Part shown: in pieces, positions 28,001 through 40,000 of the stretch | Layout of the letters: each line of letters begins with the position of its first letter | Position numbering within the stretch: the stretch's first letter is position 1 | Program-made: the position numbers and the translations under genes | Notes under the pieces: generated by a model | Database searches by the model: none | What the model saw: only the letters and a program-made list of their open reading frames with translations | What the model was told of the DNA's origin: nothing | Assembly (NCBI GenBank): GCA_013396915.1 | Contig: VWZL01004592.1 | Location: 409,648-473,647, forward strand | Direction of reading: 5' to 3' | Origin: Stercorarius parasiticus | Taxonomy: Eukaryota; Chordata; Aves; Charadriiformes; Stercorariidae | DNA length: 64,000 nt

Positions 28001-31000
28001 GCAGGCAACAATTCAATAAGTACCAGCGAACAGCACTGTGGGTAACTTGATTTGTAGCTATTAAAATCACTTAGAAATAAGAGAACTATATAGTGTCTTA
28101 AATGACTCTATCCCACCATTACTTTCAACAGGAATTTTTACGAGCTGGTCATGAATTCGGTCCCAGACCTGTCAGCAATCAAAACCGAAGGGATAAGCTA
28201 ATGGAAAGGAAATAGTCCATCTGTTTGAGTATGAACTGAAGCCTACATGCAGCTGAAGAGCACAGAAGTGAAGTTCAAGATCTGCAAAGCTGGTTACAAG
28301 ACTCGCCAGGGCGGTTTAGTGTTTCGCCTGTCACTCAGCAAGGTGCACTGAAAACAAACAGCTAGAGATTTCAACAATTACCCTGAGCCCTGCTAAGACT
28401 CAGATTCAAGCTCTGGCATGAAGCCTTTCCTTAATTTTAAAACTGATCACGTGAAAATCTTTTAATATTGTCCTTCATGTTTTAGCCCACAACCTGTCCC
28501 TAAGAAACATAACCGTTCCTCCCCACCATGTCACGCCATTGTGTCGAGGCTGACCTGACAAACTGGGAAAATTTAGCAGGATGGCGCTTTAAAGTTTAAC
28601 ACATCCCAAAGTGGAATGCTCATAAGAAAAACTCAAGCAACATGTTTTAAATGACTCTGGAAATCTTGCTAAAGGAGATGTAGGTTAACACAGTGCTTGT
28701 GTTACAGTCTGTGTACGGCTGCGAGCATTGAAACGTTTCTCAAGTGGAAATTGCAGTGTAAATTTGGGATTCAAGTGCTGCAAGGTTCCAGGTGACCCAG
28801 AGTTATGTGCAGTCTGTCCTAACCACCTGCTGACATTTGAAAAGAGATTTCACAGGGAGGAAATTCAGAAATGCACTTTAAAAAAAAAAGACCGAAGGAA
28901 ATTCAGGATGGTCTTGATATTCTGTTATTCTTAAAAGCAGTGGGGACCTGCAGCTGCTGGTTATTATAGCCCTCAAGGGCCAACTCTTGGTGGAAATGGT
29001 GGGACATATACAAGATGGAAATTGTTTGCAACATGGGAATAGTGCTCTGTATTCTGTAAAAGTAGCAAAAGCCTAACCACGGGGAGCAGAAAGAAAAGGA
29101 TTAATTCCAGTAGTAGAAAGGAAAGGGAAGTACACAGTGAAAAAGGTGAAACATTTTGCAATCTTGACACAGCTAATGTAAAATGGCGTAGGAATGGGAG
29201 CACCACTTTTGAGCATTGTAGAAATGGCATAATGAGATTTTCTTATCAACTGGAGGAAACATGACTGAATAGATTATGATCTCTGAAAGAAATGGATGTA
29301 ATTTACCTTAAATTATCAAGTCCCTATCAGGAAGAGACCTATTTATGAAATAAACAGAATAACCAATACAAAATGGCTATATAATTCAAGACAAAAGCCC
29401 CCTTCACTGTACTTGCTTAACCATTCTTGACAAATTGACATCAAAAGACCCACTAAAGCTAATCGGCTGTTACATTATAGTCACTTGCAAATGAAAATGA
29501 ACTGCTTGGCTGAAAATACCAGCACACTTTTGGGGACGCAACTCCTTTTGGCACAGAAAATATTACCCTGCAGTAGTTACTCAGCTTCAGTGTAGCAAAA
29601 GATGGACTTGGTTGTGATGGGAATCCACATGACAGAAAATGACTGCCAGTACTGGAAAAATGGAAGGTTTCATATTCTCAGTGCTAACTCTGCTACAGAG
29701 GGAATTTCTTTGGTACTTCCTTACTTCCACAGTGCAGTGACCATGACATAGACACAAGCATTAAGGCTGTTTGGGGCTCACCAAAATGACATATCTATCA
29801 CGCACATCATCCAGCACAGCTCGATGAGGCAGTACAGGACGCAAAGACAGGCTGCTGGCAGCATGAGCAGCCTGATACCACCATCGATTTTTCAGCCACA
29901 GGGGAATCTTATAGTGGTGAGAAACTGAACTTTGGCTACTGTTTCGTTAGAGGAGCACCAAGTACTCCAGAGGGCAAAGTAATCAGTAAATGCTCATTTA
30001 GGGCCTAGAGGCATGTCATTCCAGAGGAATTTATTCAAACTAATTGGCTTTAGACAGAAGTGGTGTCACTCATCCCATTGCCGTAGTTTTCAGTCCTATT
30101 TAGTGCCTCACAGAAGAAAACAGAGATCAAGGAGTGAGAGGTACCAGCGAGATCATGTTTCAAGAGCTCTTGAGCAGGACAGTACGTTACACTGTTTCTG
30201 AGTCCTCAGTCCTGCTTCAAAACATGATAAAGGGAAATTTGAGGTGGTGATCAGAAGGTAAAGTGTTTTCTTACCAAAGTTTCCCAAGCTGTTCTCTCTT
30301 GTATCTACTCGCATCTCTAGGGCCTTCACTTGCTGCAGATCATCTACCCCTGTCAAAACTTTCTGTAAAGATAAGCAGAGATAAAGGTGTACTCTCATGC
30401 AATAAACCAGATGACACAGGAGCAAAAAGGTGTAGAAAGCCCTTCAACCAGTGCTTTGTCAACATATACTCCAGGTCAAAATGGCTAGACATGCGATCAC
30501 ATTGAAATAAATTTAGTATTCAAAGATCTTTCTTCCTTGTAGCTATGAATTATTCTAGTTTCACATAACTTCTACATTGCTTAAAGAGTCAAGGCTGAGG
30601 GTTACATTCAAGCTGCAAATCAACAACAGACCTACATGCCAATTAACTTAATTTAAACAGTATGTCCATGCTTTAAGATTTGCATAAGTCTTGTACTAAT
30701 GCTCAGCAGATAGGAAGTGTTACCCTTAAGTGTCACCTGTAATCAAAATGGCACTAGGCAGTAAAACCCAACAAAACACGCTGCTTAGCCTTTTAACCCA
30801 AAACTATGAAAAGGAAACACGATTTTAGCTCAAGAAGCTCCCTTTTCTGAAAGAAGACAACACTAATTTCAAGAATTACAAATTCCATTGAAAATATCTA
30901 GGCAATTCAAATGGAAGCCTCCAAAATATTTCGTTATTTTTGCAAAATCTTAGTAATAGGATCAACCACTGCTTTAAGGAAGGATTTATGTATGAATGCA

Positions 31001-34000
31001 GGATCTTTCCTATCTTATCACTGGATCTTTCCTAATATCCTAAAGTCTGTGCTGGCACATACATGTAGATTTTGCCTTGACAAGAGGTAAGCAGGAGGAC
31101 AGAAATGCAGAGGAGGGAGGGAAGCTCTAGGACAGACAGTGAAAACTACAGCAAGGCCGTGAAGTCCTAAGATACCAGGCTGCAATTCCACAAGCAGCTG
31201 AAGCAATCTCATGTTAGCACTGCTCTCATCCCTTGTTCCGTCCTGCTATGACCCAGCTCCTCTCTCCCTCGCTTGCCTCATCCAGGTTACATGTCCTACC
31301 ACCTCCTTTGCATCAGCTTTGGGTGCTTAGTGGATCCTTCCACACACAAATTCAACAAAACTGAGGGAGGGAACTGTATCCTTTCTTCCTGATGTATTAG
31401 CAGTTCATGAAGGGTCTGAAACACTCCTTGAGAGACGAGAAATGAGGTTTTTGTGCCACAATAACTGCCTGAAAGAACTGATGCTATGCATAGTGATACA
31501 ACTACTAAATTTTCACCTTTCTGTGTCAAAAGAACTAGGATATGGGGCTAAAAAAGTCCTCTTCAAAGAAATGTCTGACCCAGGCATCAGTGTCTCCTCC
31601 TCAATGATGAATCAACAGCATGGGCTGAAAGAATTATTGTCACCTGCCTTTTACCCCTCTAAGATGAAGGCAGGAAGTCATTAAACAACCTCCACGTACA
31701 GGGGACAAGTTTTCTTACTATTAGAAAGTTACATTCTTGAGTTTGTTTAATAAGGGGGAAATTATTCATTAGAAGGGAATGTGTAGGACCACCTCTGTTT
31801 ATCAGTTTTGGGAAGAAAAAATAAGCACAAGAACATCCCGTTCATTTTGCAGGGAAAAACGGCAGTTGCGACATTCATGCTCCAACTAAAATTTGTGTTG
31901 TGCACAAGCGACTGCAACTTCATTCACTCTGATGGTTCCACATCCTCTTACAAAGGACCAAACACAGTCTGAGTGTAACTGAGGTGACAGTTTAAAAGGG
32001 CATGGTTTCCCGAAAAGGCTGAGCATCCCTCCTTGAAAAACTGACTCCCTTTGTAAGGTCTGGACTTGAACTCCTAAGAAACATCCAAAATCTTCAACTG
32101 CTTTTGAATTGTCTTTAAAACATTGTGTTTAAAATTATTTCTAAACTTATTTTTTAAAACTGCGATTTTAATGAGGCTGAGCCTAAGAAAGCTTCTAGAC
32201 TTTCTTGCCTCACCACTAGAGTATGAGAAACAAAGGTCTAAGCTGAAAACTTGGGAGTCCCCAGTGGCATACAGAAATTTGCTTTCTATCCCCAGATGCA
32301 GCCACCACAAAAATGGTTTTGGTCCTGCAAAGGCAGCAGTCTTACCAACTACAGACTTCTTCCTCCCACCAAGTAAACACAAGTTCCCTCCCTGCAAGAC
32401 ACATTTTGCAGTAATCCTTTTCAGCAGATGACACTGTCTGTCATAGAGCACGACAGTATGTGAGAAACGAGAGCTAGCTGACGTCCTGGCACACAACCAT
32501 GCACTCGCATTTCTGGCCTTGGACACAAGCTTATTGTCATTAAAGGAAGCTTCTTCTGAAAAATACCTCCCGTCTCCCCATCAAAATAGTCTTAAGAGCC
32601 AATATCATTAGAAGACAGAATCGGAAGAGGTCACAGAACAAGTAATAAGCGTAAGGTCATACACTTTGTCAGTAGAATAGCAGAAGGTCCTGGCACCAAA
32701 AGGAGCCTTTGCCTTTCTCCTCTGCTGTCTGCAAGTCCCCTGCACACTGTCCTTCCCCCTGCTGTATTCTAGACAGCTGCTTCCTTTCACAGTTCTACTC
32801 CTTATTCTCCTCTTTCAAAATCCAAGCATAAAAGCTGCCTAAAGTTATATTCTCTCCTCTTCTAGGGTTCCCTATTCCTTTTCCTCACAGCAGGGATTAA
32901 TGGTGTGCTTCTTTGCCCTCCTTTTCCTCTTCCAGATCCACGATTAGTACTTTTTCCCCTGAGAGGTGAGCTGCTCAGTACTTCCATATTTTGTACTGCA
33001 ACCAACAGAGCTGTGGCTCCAGTGCTGGAAAGGGTTATTGGCTGCCACCACCAGCTCTTTGAACTATAGATAGCTGCCCTGAAGCATGTGCTAACCAGAT
33101 GTGACAGACTCCATGTGTTGTTGGTCCCCACTTCCCTGTTCTGCTTTTCCAAGAGTCTCTGAAAATCACTGTCCTTCCATCTGCTGATGCCGAGGAGATG
33201 CTTGGAGAGCTTGGAACCGATTGGCCATGGGATGCAAAAGCTATTGTACTGCATGAAGGAAACAAGAAACGCTCTTGGGTTGAAGATATGAGCTTATTTA
33301 AAGAAGCACAGAGACCCCAGGTGTTGACTGCAAGCTAGTTAGCAAGCAAAAGGCCAGGGCGGCAGTTCAAGAGAATGTTACGTGGTGAACGGTTCCTGTG
33401 GAAGATAGTTAGGACACTCCTACTCCCCAGACACCTTTCTTGGCTTACTGGTGCAGCTGGAAGTGTGATACATCTCATGCGTCACAGCTAAAATTCTGGC
33501 ACCAGGAATGGGGGACATTTAGGGAAGGATGTGGAAACATTTAAAATAAAGATGACACATATTTAGCAGGATGTCCCTTTTATGTCATTGTTTAATTTCA
33601 AAGCATGGGAACCTTCATCAAAATTTGAAAGAAGGGATATTTAGGAAGAATTTTGCTGCTATTGGGTAGCAAAAGAAAAAAAAAATCATGGCCCAACACA
33701 CTGAAGGGATCATCATCTTGGACAGAGAGATGTCTGGCACCATGCGGGTACAAGTGATGCTAAGGCGCTCTGCATCTCCTCGTTCCTAGCCATGCCAGGT
33801 CTAGGAAGGCTCCTGCCCTAATTCAAAGGGCTGTTTTGACAGCCAGGGACAGAAGGTCTCTCTGCCTGTGCCCCAGGAATGCTTACAGACATGAAGGTGC
33901 TGTGCCATCTAGGGATTTCTTTGGCTGTTTACAGCTGCTCAGCCTTAACGTAGAGCAGACAAAAAGGGACCAAGGATCTGTTCTAGGCAAAGAGCTGGAT

Positions 34001-37000
34001 ATACTGGGAGCTATTTTACATCAAAAAGATACCTTGAAAAAACTAACTGTAATTCCAGGCTGATTGTTGGTGTCCAGAGAGGATTGTGCTTGCCACCCTT
34101 CTACTGCCCAGTGACGCAGGTATCAGTTAGAGAAGGAGGTTGTTTTCTGAAGAATCAAACATGAAAAATCTTTCTGGCACATGATGTTCAAAAAGGTGGC
34201 CTGACAGCTTGATTCTGGGCAGCAAGCATTATACTCCACCCTAAATTTGTTTATTTGAAAGGATAAATTTCCATGGTAAAGCACTGCACAATTCTTTGAA
34301 GATTAATAATTGATAAGTAAACCAAAGACAGAGAAAAGTTCGCTTTACTTTTTTGCACCTCCTTCAAAATAGGAGTAAAACTATTTTCCATGAGATCATG
34401 CAGAAGCTATTGGTAAACAATTTAGCCAGTATTTTAAGAAGCAACTCCATGATGGCTCACAAACCATTCCCATCATGCAAAATGTCTGGCCAATATCTAA
34501 CTGCAGAGCGTGCGCTAGTTTGGAAAGATTTTCTTCTGACTGACAGGAAGAGCCAATAAGTATTCTGTAAAAAATTGCAAGTGAAAAATACTTCAGTGCT
34601 TGCAGAGCTTCCCAACCGGCAGAATGGTCACCTGGGGATGCTGGGAAATACAGTTCAAGCCCCACTTGCAGCTCTCTGTAAATTCCTTAATTGGCAAATA
34701 ATATCTGTTCAATTAAAGCTGGTGTATACAACTGATTTCTTCTCTCTTCCCTAGATTTTTCACATACTCTAAGAAAAGTAGATATGCTGCTGAAGAGCAT
34801 GTTGTGTGCAGCTGTCAGAGAAGTATTTCCAGCTGTGCGTTTATTTTGCTGTTCCTGGTTAATTTGGCTAAGACAGGAATTCCTGAGTGGTGAGCTTATT
34901 TTCTTTTAATACTGCACCTGTATGCAAATACTAGATGCATGTCCATTCATGTGTTCGTTGCTTTTTGCAGGGATTTTATTTCAAATTCCCAACTCAAGTG
35001 TAATCTCTCCCTGCACAAAAAACCTAGTGTTGCTAGAAGTATGACAAAATATTTCTTCTAAGAAGAGAATTACTAGAACATTAAAAAGGTTTTGAGTGAT
35101 TCTAAGTCAAGGGATTTTCAATGAGCGGGAAGAGACCTTCCCTGGGGTCACAGAATCACACAGAATCACAGAATGGTAGGGGTTGGAAGGGACCTCTGGA
35201 GATCATCTAGTCCAACCCCCCTGCCAGAGCAGGGTCACCTAGAGCAGGCTGCACAGGAACGCGTCCAGGTGGGTTTAAAATGGCTACATGCTGCAGATGC
35301 CCATCATGACAATATTTAGCTGTATTTCACTCCTTTCTGCATATACATACAAATACATTCTTCTCTCAGCTCAGATGAAGAGATTAGCTAGGTGTTCAAT
35401 CTATGATAAAGACAGAACTTCTTGGCTTGTATGAAAAGTGTAGATGAGGGCAATAATTATGAAATTTAAGTGGTGGTGGATGTATTAGTAAAAATGTCTT
35501 TATTCTTGTGCCGAAGCCTCCAAGTCACGCCAACGAATCTACATTGATAGGCCCTGCCTAATCTTGCCATCTCCAGTTCAGCTGCCCCCTGACCCATATT
35601 GGGGACTGACCAGTACTGGGGATTCACAGTACTGACACCTTCTGTTTTTAAACCGGTATTAAGGGTCTGATGCTGCAAGTTGCTGGGACATCTCCTAACT
35701 ATCACAAACTTCAAAGGGCACATGAGGCATGAGAAACTATATGACAGGTTTGCTGATCTTCCAGAAATAGCCTGCATCATTTCTATAGGAGGAAACAAGC
35801 TCAGTTGTAATTATGCACTGAATTAACATGCAGGTCAGGAGTAGACAGGATAGTAGATATTCTTACATCAATTTTTGCTTTAAATTTGTTTTGAGGATTT
35901 ACTTTCCCTCACATAGATATAAAAAAAGTCATACCTCAATATTAATTTTTTTCCTATCATCTAGAGTAATTAGGTGCATAAGTAGCTACAAATATTGCTC
36001 AATATTGTATCACTGAACACACAAAACTCAAGACTCTAATCTGCCATTTTATGTTAGCTAAGCAGCTGTGACTGTATGCAAATGAAAATCTGCTTTTTTC
36101 ACATAAAGGCATGCATATGTGCATGTATGCATTTAAATATAAAGATTCCTGATGTGACAATTTGAATGTAAAGCATCAGATGCCTAAGTAGCAAGACGAA
36201 CACCGATATAACAACTACAAGCCTTCACTGTAGTAAAGGCATTATTGTTAGGATAAGAACATATAAAAGGAAAGCTCTGAAACTAAATGAGGCTTCGTAA
36301 TTTTTTTCCTGTTCAGAGTACTATGTTTACTACTATCTGCTACCTTGAGCAATCCGATCTAACTTTGAAACTAGATCTGCTTTGAGCAGAAGATTGGACT
36401 GGAAGACCTCCAGAGGTCCCTTCAAACCTTTTTTTAAATTATTATATTTGAATGATTATGCAATTCTAATGAAGGATTCAACAGATCCAAATTCAGCCAG
36501 TTACTTCCATCTTATTGACTCCACTTCATTTATCAAGATTTTACACTTGCTTCCTTGATTTCCTTTTTTTTCCCCTCAAATCCATTTGGCTTACAACTGA
36601 GAGGAAAACTTTCTGCCAAGGAAAAAAGGAAACAATTGAGTCATTTCAGCAAGAATCCAATCTGTTGTTCCAGGACCCTCCAGGATTTTCTTCTCCCCAT
36701 GAGGACTGAGTGCATACCATATGAAATATACCCGAACCTCCTGAGCAACAAAACTAAACACCACTTCTGAACACGTGTTCCTAAGTTTAGAAAACATGAT
36801 TAATTGGAGCAGGATCAATAAATAGTGAAATAAGAATACTTCCTTTCTTCTCTAAAGATCACGCACAAACGTGATTAGTTTTGATAACGTGACAATATCT
36901 GGAAGACCTTGTAAAATGAGTTTATTCTGAGAAGTGGAACACTTTTTGTGAAAGTCAGGAAAGTCCTTTGCAAACGGCGGGGAGGGGATGGGCGTTAACA

Positions 37001-40000
37001 GAACAACATAAAAAGCTGATTCAAGACAGGTGGAGCACTTAATTTCAGTTGCTCCACACTTAATGAGAAATCTGTGCCACAGCAGTAATAAAGTTAAAAA
37101 TTAATTGCAATGTATTGCCCATTAATAGGCAGTTTTCAGAACAAGGAGAGAATGGGGAATTTGCTCACCCTGGTATTCTACAACATCCGACAACAACACA
37201 TAAGCACAACACAAGTACAGCCAGAGCAGGGAGCTGGAAATATTTATAGGACAGGCACAAATGGAAAAGCAAGAATGCTTATTCATACAGATGAAGATTA
37301 AACAGTACAACAGAAAATTGACATTGATGCTAGCAGAAAGAATAGAAAGAACATCCAATGATACCAATCCTTGCATCAAAAGCTTTTGACCTGTAGCTTG
37401 GATGAAGAGTATTTAAATATAAAAGGGCACTACATGACATTGCAGCAAGAGAAATGGCAGCAAGCAGAAACTACAGAAGATGGGATTAACATAATGGGAA
37501 TATGGAATGACACAGGATTTCAAACTGAATGTTATGTTGAAATGAGGCCACAGAAGACCACAAACCCCGTGGTATAACCTGGCAAGTGTAAGATTTAAGT
37601 GAGGTGAGGTGAGGTGAGGTGAGGATCTGCTCTGGAGAGGAAGAGAATGGGCAAGCAACAAATGGTTTTGTAGAAGTTGTCTTCTGTGCTACAGGGTCCA
37701 AGAAAGCAAAAAGGAAAAAAAGAAAAAGAAAAGAAGAATCAGTTTAAGCCAAAGTTTCCTTTCTTTGCAGGAAAACAACGTGGCAACTGGGAAAAAAGTA
37801 AAGAAATAAAAGTATCACACCTTTTAGAGTGTCCTTAATAATGAGGACCGCTACTGTAGGCTGCTAATGTTTTCACTACTAAATAGAGTGCTATTCCCCT
37901 GGAAAAAGGACAAAATTAGTAAAATGTTCAGGTAGAGACAAAGCTGCAATCCAAGGCACCCAATCTTCATAGATTCTACACAGCTAGACCTTCCAGCCTC
38001 CCTGAGCTCAAGCTGAACTGGTGCAAGGGCAAGAAGTGAAGCTCAGTATATGTCTCAGAACAAAAACCTCCCTCAGGAACCTCCATCAGGTGTCCAGAAA
38101 TCTGCCTAAGCGACACTGCAGAACTGGGGCCTATGTCCTTACTTGAATGTAAAATAATTTTACTTCAATGAGCATGTATTTTAAAAATCTGTTTGTTTCC
38201 TTCTCAGAGCACATCAGCAAATACAATCAATACCTCCTAAAATATTCACAACTAAAAGACAATCAAGAAGATATTGCAAGTGTATTGATTTAAGCAAAAC
38301 AATCTTTCAAACCATTTGGTTATCAATGGCATGCAGTTCCTTAAAAAAATATGCATGTGAAAACTTGTTTTGGATTAAGTGTTTGAACAGTGTCTCTATT
38401 TTTACATTTGCAAATCCAGATGAAGGAAATTTATGGAAGCAGCGGTTTCCATTTGATCAACATAAAGGTCAAAGGATAGATAGATTGGATACATTATTAA
38501 AACAAGCTATAAAAGTTTTTAATGTTTCCTTGACAATGCCATATAATTTTTCCTCTGAGCAGTAAGTATCCCAGCTATGCCAACTCAAATGTTGGGTTCC
38601 AGGGCCAGGAAATAACTGTGTCCAGAAAAATTAGCAGGACAGTATGCATCCATTTAAAAGAGTCTTTGAAATGGAATTCCTTACAAATGTTAAAACACAC
38701 AATCTTAAAGAGGCAAGACCTGATTATGTTTAATAGAATGCATATGAATAATAAAGGGTTTTTTTCCATTTTTAAAAATAGCCCAGAATTGTGGAGAATT
38801 TAACTTCTGATTTCTATTTTTAAAAATATTACAAAATAATGAACTGCAACTTAATGGCATGTGGGTAACATTGCCTTACATTTTTCTTTGCCTTACATAC
38901 ATACTTTTCTGCTTACAATTTATTGTGAACTAAAAGCAGCCAGAGCTTCAGAAAGAGAAGAATTTCATGACAACAAACTTCCTAAGGGTTTAATTCAGAG
39001 TTTATTGAAGTCAGAGGGCAGCTGTTTTGGTTACTCTAATGGGCTTCGGTTCATGCCCTAAGAAAACAGACTAATCTGAAAGCTTCCCATTGGATTTATA
39101 CAGGGTATTGCAGGCCACAAACACATTAGACTAGTCAAACTCTATTCTGGATTTAAAGAAAAGACCAGGAAGTTGTCAGAGGTTCACATCAGCCAAAGGA
39201 AAGCGAAAGGCATAGATCATAAGATCATATATCAATTTTTCTCTAGAAAGCTTAAAATACACACTCTGCAGAAAGTGATTTTTGCACCTCCAAACATTTT
39301 ATAAAAACTAAAAGACTTAGCTACTAAGGGAGGAGTACTTCTGAGAACAACTTGCTGTCTAATATACAGTGCACTGTCAAAATTCTTGCAGGTATATAGT
39401 TAGGGAGTGACATAAACCTGCAGCTGGAATATGCCCCCTGCAGAAGGTAGTATCTCTCCACCGGTGCAGTGGATGCACAGAGGACTACAGACACTGAGAT
39501 CACCACTCTGCCTGCTGGGAGCATTCAAACCACGGCCTTGGCCCCATCTGTCTTTCACTGATTTCTACCCAGTTCTGCAACACAGAAAGCTAGAGCTTCT
39601 CCCCTTAACTTCTGCTCTCAGCTCTCCCTTTCTTTAGCAGAGATAAGTGAGATTGTTTTCTCAGCTTCTACACATCCCAAAGGATTTCACCCTTAATCAG
39701 TCCTGAGCAAATACAGCCCAATATGCAACCAAATATTCCTTTACAAGAGATTTCAGCATGTTACTCTCTTTCAACAGACTGCATGTCAAAATCATTTACC
39801 CCAGTCAAAAAGGAACATGGCTTTCAAATGTGCTTTGAAATTTTGCACACTTTGATATCTACAGAAAGTACTCATAGCACTTGCAGAATATTTTAATTGG
39901 CTTCTTAGCAGGACAGAGGATTTCACTAATTCAAAATAAAGTTGTGCTTTTAAAGTTATATTTCCACTCTTTAGAACAAGGTTAATGTAAAAAGCTTTTT

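Noticed and set aside
32074..32526. 150-codon minus-strand open frame in an intron
   Set aside because: No recognised similarity, no exon structure, and one or two frames of this length are expected by chance in 64 kb read in six frames.
38326..38565. 79-codon plus-strand frame with a protein-like composition
   Set aside because: No recognised family, no splice structure, and it lies antisense in an LRRC56 intron.
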